A stretch of 64,000 bases of DNA from JAKANT01 sp035502095 (GTDB lineage Bacteria > Pseudomonadota > Gammaproteobacteria > Burkholderiales > Burkholderiaceae_F), in contig DATJUX010000049.1 in the NCBI GenBank assembly GCA_035502095.1, forward strand, positions 77,716 to 141,715, in the 5' to 3' direction. The position numbers were made by a program, and so were the translations under genes. This document shows, piece after piece, positions 25,558 to 33,541 of this stretch; the stretch's first letter is position 1; the number at the start of each line of letters is the position of its first letter. A model generated the notes under the pieces. That model made no database searches, had not been told where the DNA came from, and saw only the letters and a list, made by a program, of their open reading frames with translations.

Positions 25558-26442
25558 TCAGCGCCCGGACGATGCGTTGCCGGGCCCGCTCTTGAACGCG
25601 CGCAGAAGCTCCGAGTCGGGTGACAGCACGATGGTCGGATGCGAATCCGCCAGCGCCTGGCGATAGGTCTGCAGCGATCGATAGAGCTTGTAGAACTGGG
25701 GATCCGCACTGAACGCGCTCGCGAGGATCCGGCTCGCGGCGGCGTCGGCCTCGCCGCGCGTGATCTTGGCCTCGCGTTGCGCCTGCGACAGGATCACGGT
25801 GCGTTCGCGGTCCGCCTTGGCCTGGATCTCCTGCGCCCACTCGAAGCCCTGGGCGCGCAGTTCCTTGGCCTCGCGCTGGCGCTCCGATTTCATGCGCTCG
25901 TAGATCGCCTGGCTGGTCTCCAGCGGCAGGTCGGCGCGATGGAAGCGCACTTCGGCCACCTCGATCCCGAGCGCGCGCGCTTTCTCCGCGACTTCGCGCT
26001 GGATGCGCTCGACGACCTGCGTCCGCTCCTCCGACAGCAGCGCGCGCAACGCCACCTGGCCCAGTTCGCGCCGCAACGACGAGCTGACCAGTTGCGAGAG
26101 CTGTGGCACGGCCTGCTCCAGCGTGCGCAGCGACTGGTAGAAGCGCAGCGGATCCACGATCCGGTAGCGCGTGTAGGTTTCCACCTCGATGCGCTTCTGG
26201 TCGCCGAGGATCACCTGTTCCGTCGGCGGCTCGAGAGTGAGCAGGCGCGTGTCGTAGAGGATCACCGTATCGACCAGCGGCACCTTGACCTTGAGCCCGG
26301 GTTCCGTGATCACGCCCTGCGGCGCGCCGGTGCGCACGATCAACGCCTGTTCGGTCTCGCCGACCGTGAACAGCATGCCCGACACCAGCACGATCGCGAC
26401 GATGGCGGCGACGCCGGCCGCCACGCGCAGCGTCCGGTTCAC
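25558..26442 (-). CDS. hflC: HflC, stomatin/prohibitin family FtsH modulator
   Basis: A 294-residue membrane-anchored SPFH protein with an N-terminal helix (residues 5-26), the FTVGETEQALIVRTGAP start of the band-7 domain and a long charged helix ending in QREAKITRGEADAAASRILASAFSADPQFYKLYRSLQTYRQ, classic for HflC. With HflK it forms a cage around FtsH and restrains proteolysis. GTG 26442 overlaps the hflK stop by four bases. The usual hfq-hflX-hflK-hflC neighbourhood is absent, so this is probably a second copy. Confidence 0.93.
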   Translation of the reverse strand: MNRTLRVAAGVAAIVAIVLVSGMLFTVGETEQALIVRTGAPQGVITEPGLKVKVPLVDTVILYDTRLLTLEPPTEQVILGDQKRIEVETYTRYRIVDPLRFYQSLRTLEQAVPQLSQLVSSSLRRELGQVALRALLSEERTQVVERIQREVAEKARALGIEVAEVRFHRADLPLETSQAIYERMKSERQREAKELRAQGFEWAQEIQAKADRERTVILSQAQREAKITRGEADAAASRILASAFSADPQFYKLYRSLQTYRQALADSHPTIVLSPDSELLRAFKSGPGNASSGR

Positions 26443-27473
26443 TTGCCGCCCTCCTTGGGCGCCGCCGGCGGCGGCTCGGCAAGCGGGAGATAAGGCACGA
26501 TCCCCGCGACGCCCTTGCCGGAGGCATCGACGATCACGCGCGAAGCCTTGCGCAGCACCTCGTCGACGCTCTCCAGGTACAGGCGCCAGCCCGTGACGTC
26601 CTTGGCCTTGGCGTAGCTCGCGTAAAGCGACCGGAAGCTCGTGACGTCGCCTTCGGCGAGATTCACCACCTGCGTGTTGTAGGCCTGCGCGTCCTGCTTG
26701 ATGCGCGCCGCCTCGCCGCGGGCCCGCGGGATGATGTCGTTGGCGTAGGCCTCGGCCTCGTTGCGCGCGCGCTCCTGATCCGCGCGCGCGCGTTGCACGT
26801 CGTTGAACGCATCGATCACCGCTGCCGGCGGATCGACCCGCTGCAGCTGCACCTCGGTGATCAGGACTCCCGAGTTCTCGCTGTCGAGCAGCGACTGCAG
26901 CAGTTCGCGCGTCTGGTCCGCGATCTGCTGGCGCTTGTCGGACATCGCCGCCTGGATCGGCGTCCGGCTGATGACCTCGCGCAACACGCTTTCGGCCTCG
27001 ACCTTGACGGCGGCTTGCGGATCCTTGATGCGGAACAGGAACTGGCGTGCATCCTTGATGCGCCAGAACACCGTGCACTCGGCCTCGACGATGTTCTCGT
27101 CCCCCGTCAGCATCTGGCGCTGGTGCGAATCGTCGGTACTCGCGGCACCGGCGCGCGGACTGCCGAGCTGCAACTGGTTGACCTGCGTGACCTTGGGCAG
27201 CAGGACGGTCTCGAACGGCCAAGGCAGGTGGTAGTGCAGGCCGGGCGCCGACGTCTCGACCCAGCGGCCGAAACGCAACACGACGCCCTGCTCGTCCGGC
27301 TGCACCTTGTAGATGCCGGCGTTGATCCACCCGATGGCGAGCAGCGCGGCGATCAGCAGCGCGCCCCTGCCGCGCAACCCAAGCAGGTCGACGTAATAGG
27401 CAATCCATCGCCCAAGCGCGCCGACGCGCGAGGCGGCGGGTTCGGATGCACCGGAATCCGGGGGCGCGGACAT
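26439..27473 (-). CDS. hflK: HflK, stomatin/prohibitin family FtsH modulator
   Basis: A 344-residue partner of HflC. After a short cytoplasmic N-terminus and a membrane helix (residues about 38-55), the band-7 domain begins IYKVQPDEQGVVLRFGRWVET and includes DENIVEAECTVFWRIKDARQFLF. A charged, coiled-coil-like stretch (DVQRARADQERARNEAEAYA) follows. The glycine-rich N-terminal region common in canonical HflK is short here. ATG 27473 overlaps the uppP stop, so uppP-hflK-hflC appear translationally coupled. Confidence 0.93.
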   Translation of the reverse strand: MSAPPDSGASEPAASRVGALGRWIAYYVDLLGLRGRGALLIAALLAIGWINAGIYKVQPDEQGVVLRFGRWVETSAPGLHYHLPWPFETVLLPKVTQVNQLQLGSPRAGAASTDDSHQRQMLTGDENIVEAECTVFWRIKDARQFLFRIKDPQAAVKVEAESVLREVISRTPIQAAMSDKRQQIADQTRELLQSLLDSENSGVLITEVQLQRVDPPAAVIDAFNDVQRARADQERARNEAEAYANDIIPRARGEAARIKQDAQAYNTQVVNLAEGDVTSFRSLYASYAKAKDVTGWRLYLESVDEVLRKASRVIVDASGKGVAGIVPYLPLAEPPPAAPKEGGK

Positions 27474-28315
27474 CAACCGATCCAGAGCACGACCACCGAG
27501 GCGAACAGGCAATAGATGCCGAAAAAATGCCACCGCCCGTTCTCGAGCCAGCGCGACAGCCAGCGCAAGGCCAGCAGCCCCGCGGCGAAGCTGAAGACCA
27601 TGCCGAGCAGGCTCGGCGCGAGGAGATGCAGGAATCCGCCCGCATCCATTTGCGCCGCCGCGGCCTCGGCCTTGTACAGCCGGTATCCCTCCCTGGCGAT
27701 GACGGCGGGCGTGAGCACGACCGCGAGCGCGAAGCTGAACTCCTCGGCGCGCCGGCGCCGGATGCCGAGCACGAGGCCGGTCGAGATGGTGACCCCGGAG
27801 CGCGAGAAGCCGCGAAACGGCAGGCACAAGCCCTGCGCGGCGCCGATCCAGACCGCGCTCAGCGGCGAGACCTCGCGCGTGCCCGCGTCGAAGCGCGATG
27901 CGACGATGATCACCAGGCCGGCGGCGGCGAGCGCCGCCGCGATCAGGCCGGAATTGCCGAACAGGTGCTCGATCTCGAACGCGGAGGAGTCGCCGGCGAC
28001 AAGCCACGGAATGAGCTTCACCGCGACCGCTCCTATCGCCCCGGTGACGACGGTCGCGAGCACGATCTGCAGCGCCTGGAAACGAAAGGCCTGGGCCGAG
28101 GAGAAGTAGGTCTCGCGCCAGGCGCGCCAGAAGTAGACGATGACCGCGAACATCGTCCCCGTGTGCAGCATGACGAGCAGGAGCGTCATCGCGGGCGTCG
28201 TGGGATCGAGCCCCATCAACTTTTCCGCCAGGATCACGTGCGCCGAACTCGAGACGGGCAGCAACTCGGCCAGGCCTTGTACGGCAGCGAGGATGAGGAC
28301 CTGCGTGGAATCCAA
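27473..28315 (-). CDS. uppP: Undecaprenyl-diphosphate phosphatase (UppP/BacA family), variant
   Basis: A 280-residue polytopic membrane protein. The first motif, AAVQGLAELLPVSSSAH, retains the catalytic glutamate and SSS of UppP. The second motif, normally PGTSRSG, reads FRGFSRSG: the SRSG core with its arginine is kept but the PGT part is changed. The enzyme dephosphorylates undecaprenyl-PP to recycle the lipid carrier for peptidoglycan, and can confer bacitracin resistance. The variant motif suggests a divergent subfamily or a related lipid phosphatase. First gene of the leftward uppP-hflK-hflC-terC group. Confidence 0.88.
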   Translation of the reverse strand: MDSTQVLILAAVQGLAELLPVSSSAHVILAEKLMGLDPTTPAMTLLLVMLHTGTMFAVIVYFWRAWRETYFSSAQAFRFQALQIVLATVVTGAIGAVAVKLIPWLVAGDSSAFEIEHLFGNSGLIAAALAAAGLVIIVASRFDAGTREVSPLSAVWIGAAQGLCLPFRGFSRSGVTISTGLVLGIRRRRAEEFSFALAVVLTPAVIAREGYRLYKAEAAAAQMDAGGFLHLLAPSLLGMVFSFAAGLLALRWLSRWLENGRWHFFGIYCLFASVVVLWIG

Positions 28316-28491
28316 GCGGATGACGCTCCGGTGGGGTTGCGGGACAGGCGACGCCTGCAGGGTGGCAAAGATAACCTGCTGCGAGGCGCGATCTCAGCGA
28401 GGATCGTCAGCTTCGTGTAATCGTTTAGCGTGTCGAGGGCGCGCGTGCGGGTGCGCCGTGCCCGATCGTCGCGCGCCGCGGGCGAATGCCT

Positions 28492-29169
28492 CTACCGGGC
28501 CGCTTGCGGCGTCTGTTCGACGATGTCCATCTGGCGCCGCAGGCGCTCCGCCGCGCCCGCATCGCCCGCCTTCTCCGCGCGCATGCGCTGCACGCCGAGC
28601 CACGCGAGCAACGGGCGCCTCCAGCCTTGTGCGGAGGCGGTTTCGACCGCCACGGTCGCGACGGCGGGACTTGCGCGGCCGGACTGGAGCAGCACGCCCG
28701 CGCCAACCAGGCGCGACAGCGGGTCCTCGATGCCCTTCACCGCGGCGGCTGCGGTTTCGTCGGTGATCCCCTTGCCGGCAACGGCGCGCTGCGCGGGCGG
28801 CAGCAGCGCCACGTCTTCGGGCGCGACACGCGCCGCGAGGTAGTCGGCATACGCCCGTTCCGCGGGCGGTGCATCCGCGCGCAGCCGCTCGAAGCCCGCA
28901 CAGGGTTCGAATGCGAGACTCGCAACCTGCGCGGCGCACATCATCAGCTCCGCGCGTGCCAGCAAATCGAAGCGGCCGGTGCGGGAGATTTCCGTGCGCG
29001 AGCGGTCGAACTCCGCGCTCGCGCCACGCGTATCGCCGGCCAGATAAGCGGCCACGGCGCGGTCCATCGAGGACTTGGCGTTGGGCTGCCAGTCGGCCAC
29101 CGGCGGCGCGCTCGAGCAGGCGACCAGGCCGAGCGCGACGCAGAGAACTGCAAGGCGGGCGTCGATCAC
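28492..29169 (-). CDS. Hypothetical lipoprotein following mlaE/mlaD-like genes
   Basis: A 225-residue lipoprotein: the signal ends in LVAC (Cys18), followed by SSAPPVADWQPNAKSSMDRAV and a helical, Ala-rich body with spaced repeats resembling TPR helices. It is not a PqiC/DUF330-type lipoprotein as far as I can see. GTG 29169 overlaps the stop of the MlaD-like gene (GTGA), so it is part of the same transport operon and may be its outer-membrane partner. Confidence 0.7.
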   Translation of the reverse strand: MIDARLAVLCVALGLVACSSAPPVADWQPNAKSSMDRAVAAYLAGDTRGASAEFDRSRTEISRTGRFDLLARAELMMCAAQVASLAFEPCAGFERLRADAPPAERAYADYLAARVAPEDVALLPPAQRAVAGKGITDETAAAAVKGIEDPLSRLVGAGVLLQSGRASPAVATVAVETASAQGWRRPLLAWLGVQRMRAEKAGDAGAAERLRRQMDIVEQTPQAAR

Positions 29170-30122
29170 GGCAACCTGATCTCCGTCTCGCGCGCGAACG
29201 GCCATTTGCGGTTGATCTCGTCGACCAGCGCTTCGACCTTGCGCAGCGTGGCATCCACGTCCGCGCGCAACGCGCCGAGGTCGGCCGTCGCGACCTTGGC
29301 GTTGCCCGCGATCACCTGCGCATCCGCCAGCAGGCCGTCGACGCGCTTCAGGCTGCCGCGTGCCTCCTCGAGCGCAGCGGCGATCTGCGCCACCGCGGCG
29401 CGCGCCTCCGGGACCACGCCCTGTGCGCCGAACAGCTGTACATCGGCCTGCGCGGCCAGCTTGTCGAAGCGCGCCAGCAGCGCGTTGGCCCGGTCGACCG
29501 CCGCGAGCAGCTTCTTCGCGTCCGCATCGTTGCCGAGCAGGACGCCGAGCGCGCCGTGCTGGCCGTTCAATTTCCCGGTCGCCGCCTGCACGTTCGCCAG
29601 GCTCTTGCTCAGGTCCGACTCCTGCGCCGTGAGTTGAGTCAGGTTCTGCACCAGGTCGCGTACCGCGCCGATCAGCCTCGGCACCTCCGCGTTGGTATCG
29701 CCCACCAGGACCTTGCGCTCCGCGCCGTCGGCCAGCGGCGGATCGGTCAGCACGCCCGTGAAGGCCTTGAGGCTGGTATTGCCGACCAGGCCGCGCACCA
29801 GCGTGAACACGCTCGACTCGCGCAGCCAATGGGCATCGCGGCTGGGAACGCTGACGATGATGCGCGCGTTGCCGTCGCCGCCGAGTTCGATGCGCCGCAC
29901 GCGCCCGATCGGAAAGCCGGCGAACGTCATGTCCATGCCGACCCGCACGCCCTCCGAGTCGTCGGCGATCAGCACCACGGTCTGCGTCGATTCGAACACG
30001 CCGCGCGCGTAGAGCACGTACAGCACCGAGCCCGCGATCAGCAGGACCATCGACGCAAGCAGCACCCCAGCCTTGAACTCTAGGTGCGGAACCAGCGGCG
30101 GGATTCGGGAGGGCTGGCTCAT
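29166..30122 (-). CDS. MlaD-like MCE-domain protein of a phospholipid ABC transporter
   Basis: A 318-residue inner-membrane-anchored protein with one N-terminal helix (residues about 17-40) and an MCE domain (residues about 45-125) with FESTQTVVLIADDSEGVRVGMDMTFAGFPIGRVRRIEL. The C-terminal half is a long coiled coil ending near residue 315, longer than E. coli MlaD and closer to PqiB/YebT-like or plant-type MCE proteins. MCE hexamers form a lipid tunnel between membranes. It follows the permease gene by eight bases. Confidence 0.9.
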   Translation of the reverse strand: MSQPSRIPPLVPHLEFKAGVLLASMVLLIAGSVLYVLYARGVFESTQTVVLIADDSEGVRVGMDMTFAGFPIGRVRRIELGGDGNARIIVSVPSRDAHWLRESSVFTLVRGLVGNTSLKAFTGVLTDPPLADGAERKVLVGDTNAEVPRLIGAVRDLVQNLTQLTAQESDLSKSLANVQAATGKLNGQHGALGVLLGNDADAKKLLAAVDRANALLARFDKLAAQADVQLFGAQGVVPEARAAVAQIAAALEEARGSLKRVDGLLADAQVIAGNAKVATADLGALRADVDATLRKVEALVDEINRKWPFARETEIRLP

Positions 30123-30130
30123 CTTGTCGG

Positions 30131-30934
30131 TCAGTAGTACGTCCCCGCGAGCGACGCTCCTTCGATCAGCAGGATCGCCGAAAACGAGCGCAGCAGGCTC
30201 TGCACCTCGGCCGTCGTGCGCGTGGGCACGCGCGGGCCTTCGTACAGGACCGACGCGATCGGCAGCACGGCAACCGCGATGCTGAGCAGGAGCGCCTTCA
30301 CGCCGAAGATCAGCGATACCGTCGAATCGAACACCTGGCCCACGGTGTGGGTGTAGTTGTCGAATCCGCCCGAGATGAAGCCGTAGACCGAGACGTAAGC
30401 CAGCAGCAGGGTGACGACGCTGCTCAGCGCCACCAGCATCAGCGTCGCGAACACGCCCGCGGCGACGCGGGGCAGGACCTCGTGCACGAGCGGTTCGGCA
30501 CCGGAAGCGCGCATCGCGTCGAAGTGCCCGCTGTCGCGCAGCGCGATCAGGTCGGCGGCGTTCGGAATCGTGCAGCGCAGGGCGGCGAACGCGGCCGCCG
30601 CCAGCGGGATCAGCTCGAGCACCAGCACGCGCACGACCATCTCGAGCGCGTATTGCGACAGGCCGTAGCTGACCGAGGTCACCAGCACGATGCGGATGAT
30701 GACGAGGCAGATCAGCGCGGCGAGCACGGTGAACCACGGCAGGATCGGCGCGGTATCGAGATAGAGACGGCTCGCCACCGCGGCGCGGTTCTGGCGCACG
30801 TACGTGGACGGCGACAACGTCAGGACCAGCAGCTGCGCACCGAAGTGGACGATGCGCCACCACCCGACGAGCCAGCGCCAGGTGGTGAGCGGAATTTCCT
30901 CCAGGCCGCTGTCGTTCGATGCCGGACCGGGCAT
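30131..30934 (-). CDS. MlaE-family lipid ABC transporter permease
   Basis: A 267-residue permease with about five membrane segments. ALRDSGHFDAMRASGAEPLVHEVLPRVAAGVFATLMLVAL is the conserved MlaE segment, including the coupling-helix region. It should form the core of an MCE transporter with the MlaD-like gene downstream. No MlaF ATPase gene is next to it, which is unusual because mlaF normally precedes mlaE. Confidence 0.9.
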   Translation of the reverse strand: MPGPASNDSGLEEIPLTTWRWLVGWWRIVHFGAQLLVLTLSPSTYVRQNRAAVASRLYLDTAPILPWFTVLAALICLVIIRIVLVTSVSYGLSQYALEMVVRVLVLELIPLAAAAFAALRCTIPNAADLIALRDSGHFDAMRASGAEPLVHEVLPRVAAGVFATLMLVALSSVVTLLLAYVSVYGFISGGFDNYTHTVGQVFDSTVSLIFGVKALLLSIAVAVLPIASVLYEGPRVPTRTTAEVQSLLRSFSAILLIEGASLAGTYY

Positions 30935-30952
30935 GTGCGTGGTTCGCCGCCT

Positions 30953-31378
30953 CTACTCACGCTTCAGGCTCGCGCGCAGGTGCCGGCCCGCGCGCTTGAC
31001 GTCGGCGGCACTCACCCAGAGGATGGAGCCCCACGCGTTGCCGATCGACAGCGCGTCGACGCCGGCGACGTTGATGCCCCGGTCCGCCAGCACCTTGAGC
31101 TTGCTCGCCAGGACACCGGGCCGGTCGTCTTCGCCCTGCAACAGAAAGCCGCTGCGGTTCTCGACGAAAGCGAGGCCCGCCTTCTTGGTCGCGGCCACGA
31201 ACTTGCGCGTGTCGTCGGGCACCACGTCGATCTGTGCCCGCCGCCCTTTCTGGGAGCCCGAGCACGCGAGCAGGTTGATGCCGGCGCTGACGAGCGTCGC
31301 CAGCACCTTGAACGCCGCGCCGGGCTTGTCCGGCACGAACATCGAATAGTGGTTGACCTTGCGTACGCTCTCGCGCAT
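30953..31378 (-). CDS. Tandem ACT-domain protein
   Basis: A 141-residue protein with two ACT-like halves: VNHYSMFVPDKPGAAFKVLATLVSAGINLLAC and FLLQGEDDRPGVLASKLKVLADRGINVAGVDAL. Each shows the typical strand-loop-helix with GxxxxxLxxLxxAGIN. ACT domains bind amino acids or other small ligands and regulate metabolism; no enzyme is attached here. It lies 18 bases upstream of mlaE in the same direction, but a functional link is not evident. Confidence 0.85.
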   Translation of the reverse strand: MRESVRKVNHYSMFVPDKPGAAFKVLATLVSAGINLLACSGSQKGRRAQIDVVPDDTRKFVAATKKAGLAFVENRSGFLLQGEDDRPGVLASKLKVLADRGINVAGVDALSIGNAWGSILWVSAADVKRAGRHLRASLKRE

Positions 31379-31533
31379 TGCCCGCCTCCTCCTGTCAGCG
31401 GCCGGTCCGCGACGGCGATTGTCCGCTGAAAGCGCGCGCGCCCGGAATCCCCATTACAGCAGATGCACCGATCTCGCGCCGCGCGATGTGTTCGTCGTTC
31501 CGTGGATGGCGTGCACGCTGCGCGCGACCGACA

Positions 31534-31549
31534 CCCCCGCCCGCGGGGG
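31534..31549. repeat. Short GC hairpin (CCCCCGC/GCGGGGG)
   Basis: A 7-bp perfect stem with a CC loop in the 195-bp gap between the ACT gene and the cytochrome gene. Degenerate member of the dispersed G/C hairpin family. Confidence 0.5.
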
Positions 31550-31573
31550 AGCTTGGGGAGGGGGCGAGTCGCT

Positions 31574-32374
31574 CTACTTCTTCTTCGCGACCTCGGTGAG
31601 TTCCTTCAACGTGAACGTAAAGCTCGATTTCTCGAGCGGCTTGTGGCAGGCGAGGCACTCGGCCTGGTTGATGGTTGGCCGCTGCTGCTTCTCCAGCGTG
31701 AACACGGCGTAGTTCCAGTCTTCGTTGCGCAGCATGTCCGGAATCTCCTTGCCCCAGCCCGCTTCGCGCTCCATTGCCGTATATCCGGTCAGCTGATCGG
31801 GAACGAAGAAACCATCCGGTCCCATGACCGGCTTCTTGTCCGCATCGAGCTTCGCCGAATAGACCTCGGCGAACAGCACCGACCCGTTCGGCAGGTCCTT
31901 GCCCTCTCTGGCGGCCTGCACCGCCGCGGGGTTGGCAAAGTAGTAGCGCACCTGGCGCGTCGCCGGGAAGTTGATCGTGTGGTACTTGGTGAACGTGCTC
32001 TTGTAGTTGGCCGGGAACGTCACGCCGCTTTTCGCGACGTTCGGCAGGAACGCCGACCTGGCGCCGCTGGCGGCGCCTTGCAGCGACGAGAAGAACGCGG
32101 CGACGTTGACGATTTCGTCGTCTTTGAGCTGGCCCGCGATCGCATTCATGATCGGGTTCTTGCGCGAACCCTCGCGCAGTGCCTTGAGCTGGGTTTCGAC
32201 GTAGGTGGCCTTCTGGCCGGCGAGGTTCGGAATGGTGTCGCTGACACTCACGCCGTTGGCGCCGTGACAAGCGGCGCACACGGCCTGGACCTTCGCCTTG
32301 CCCGCTTCGATGTCGGCGGCATGGACGACAGGAACGACGATCAACAGCAGCGACAGCGCGACGGCGGCTCTCAT
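31574..32374 (-). CDS. c-type cytochrome fused to a cytochrome P460-like domain
   Basis: A 266-residue exported protein (signal residues 1-19, cut after VVHA). The N-terminal class I cytochrome c domain has CAACH near residue 33. The second part matches the cytochrome P460 family: YHTINFPATRQVRYYFANP, NGSVLFAEVYSAKLDADKKPVMGPDGFFV, MEREAGWG and a C-terminal haem site CLACHKP. P460 proteins of nitrifiers and methanotrophs oxidise hydroxylamine or detoxify NO; related uncharacterised proteins are widespread. The haem of true P460 is cross-linked to a lysine, which cannot be decided here. Leftward single gene. Confidence 0.85.
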   Translation of the reverse strand: MRAAVALSLLLIVVPVVHAADIEAGKAKVQAVCAACHGANGVSVSDTIPNLAGQKATYVETQLKALREGSRKNPIMNAIAGQLKDDEIVNVAAFFSSLQGAASGARSAFLPNVAKSGVTFPANYKSTFTKYHTINFPATRQVRYYFANPAAVQAAREGKDLPNGSVLFAEVYSAKLDADKKPVMGPDGFFVPDQLTGYTAMEREAGWGKEIPDMLRNEDWNYAVFTLEKQQRPTINQAECLACHKPLEKSSFTFTLKELTEVAKKK

Positions 32375-32468
32375 TGCACCCCTCCTCGAGGTCGTGTTGC
32401 GGCGGCGGAACGACACGGTACGGCTTCCGGCAGCACAAACACCCGGACGCGCCGAATGATTCCGCCGC

Positions 32469-33455
32469 CTAGTCGCGACGAGTACGAGCGTAGACCTGGA
32501 CCAGATGTGCTGCCGTATCACGCATTCGCGCGCGCAGTGCCGCAGGTACGCGCGCTTCGGCTTCGCCGCCGAGCCGCAGGAGTTGCGCCGCCGCATGCTC
32601 GACCGACTCGATCGGGATCGTCACGCGCGACCAACCCGGCCGGCGCGCGATCGGGCGCGCACTGCGCCGGGCCGCCTCGGCCACCGCCGGTGGAAATTGT
32701 TGCAACAACGCCAACCCGCGGTGCGAAACGTGCACGGTCGCCTGGTCGCGATAGACGCTCGCCTCGAAACGCCGGGTCGCGACCGCCCAATAGGCGGCGA
32801 GGTCGAAGTCGTCCGGGTGCTCGAACGACTGCCGGAGCGGCGTGAGTGCGTGGATATTTGACAGGCGGAATACGCGCGGCTCGTCCTTGCGGCTTGCGCG
32901 CGCCACCATGTACCAGACGCCTGCCTTGAGCACCAGGCCGAGCGGCTCGACCTCGCGATCGCGCACGCCGCTCCAGCTCTCGTAGCGCATGGCGATGCGG
33001 CGCGTCTTCCAGACCGCCTCGGCGACCGCGGCCAGGTACTCCGCGCGGGTTCCCGCCCGGAACCAGTCGATCGGATCCACGTGCAGGCGCGAGCTGACGC
33101 GTTGTGCGTCGGAGCGCCAGTCGGCCGGCAGCGCCGCGAGCACCTTCAACCGCGCCGAGGCGACCGCGCCACCGAGCCCGAGTTCCGCCGCCGGCCCCGG
33201 CAGGCCGGCGAGAAAAAGCGCCTGCGCCTCCGGTTCGGTCAGGCCGGTTAGGCGCGTGCTCCACCCCTCGCGCAGTTGGAAGCCGCCGTGGCGGCCGCGG
33301 CCGGCCCAGACCGGAACCCCGGAGCCAGAGAGGTGATCGAGGTCGCGCAGGATGGTGCGCATGGAGACCTCGAGTTCGGCGGCGATCGCGCGCGCCGTCA
33401 TGCGCCCGCGTCCCTGCAGCAGCATCAGGACGGAAAGCAGGCGGCCGGCACGCAT
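32469..33455 (-). CDS. YafY-type HTH-WYL transcriptional regulator
   Basis: A 328-residue regulator. Residues about 5-55 form a DeoR/HTH_11-like helix-turn-helix (MTARAIAAELEVSMRTILRDLDHL), and about 135-220 a WYL domain with YESWSGVRDREVEPLGLVLKAGVWYMVARA. ATG 33455 removes a non-family N-terminal extension that starts at 33494. It is divergent from the NIPSNAP gene with an 86-bp gap, the usual YafY arrangement, so it may control that gene. WYL domains sense nucleic-acid or other ligands. Confidence 0.9.
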   Translation of the reverse strand: MRAGRLLSVLMLLQGRGRMTARAIAAELEVSMRTILRDLDHLSGSGVPVWAGRGRHGGFQLREGWSTRLTGLTEPEAQALFLAGLPGPAAELGLGGAVASARLKVLAALPADWRSDAQRVSSRLHVDPIDWFRAGTRAEYLAAVAEAVWKTRRIAMRYESWSGVRDREVEPLGLVLKAGVWYMVARASRKDEPRVFRLSNIHALTPLRQSFEHPDDFDLAAYWAVATRRFEASVYRDQATVHVSHRGLALLQQFPPAVAEAARRSARPIARRPGWSRVTIPIESVEHAAAQLLRLGGEAEARVPAALRARMRDTAAHLVQVYARTRRD

Positions 33456-33541
33456 GACCGCAGTGTGACGGAAAAATATGCCGCGCGCTGTCATGTTTTG
33501 GCGTGCAGCATTGCCGCCTCACTCTCGCGGGATATCGAACC

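Noticed and set aside
28416..28429. TGTAATCGTTTAGC resembling a LacI-type operator
   Set aside because: The right half is not the inverse of the left half, and it is downstream of a lipoprotein gene, not in front of a sugar gene.
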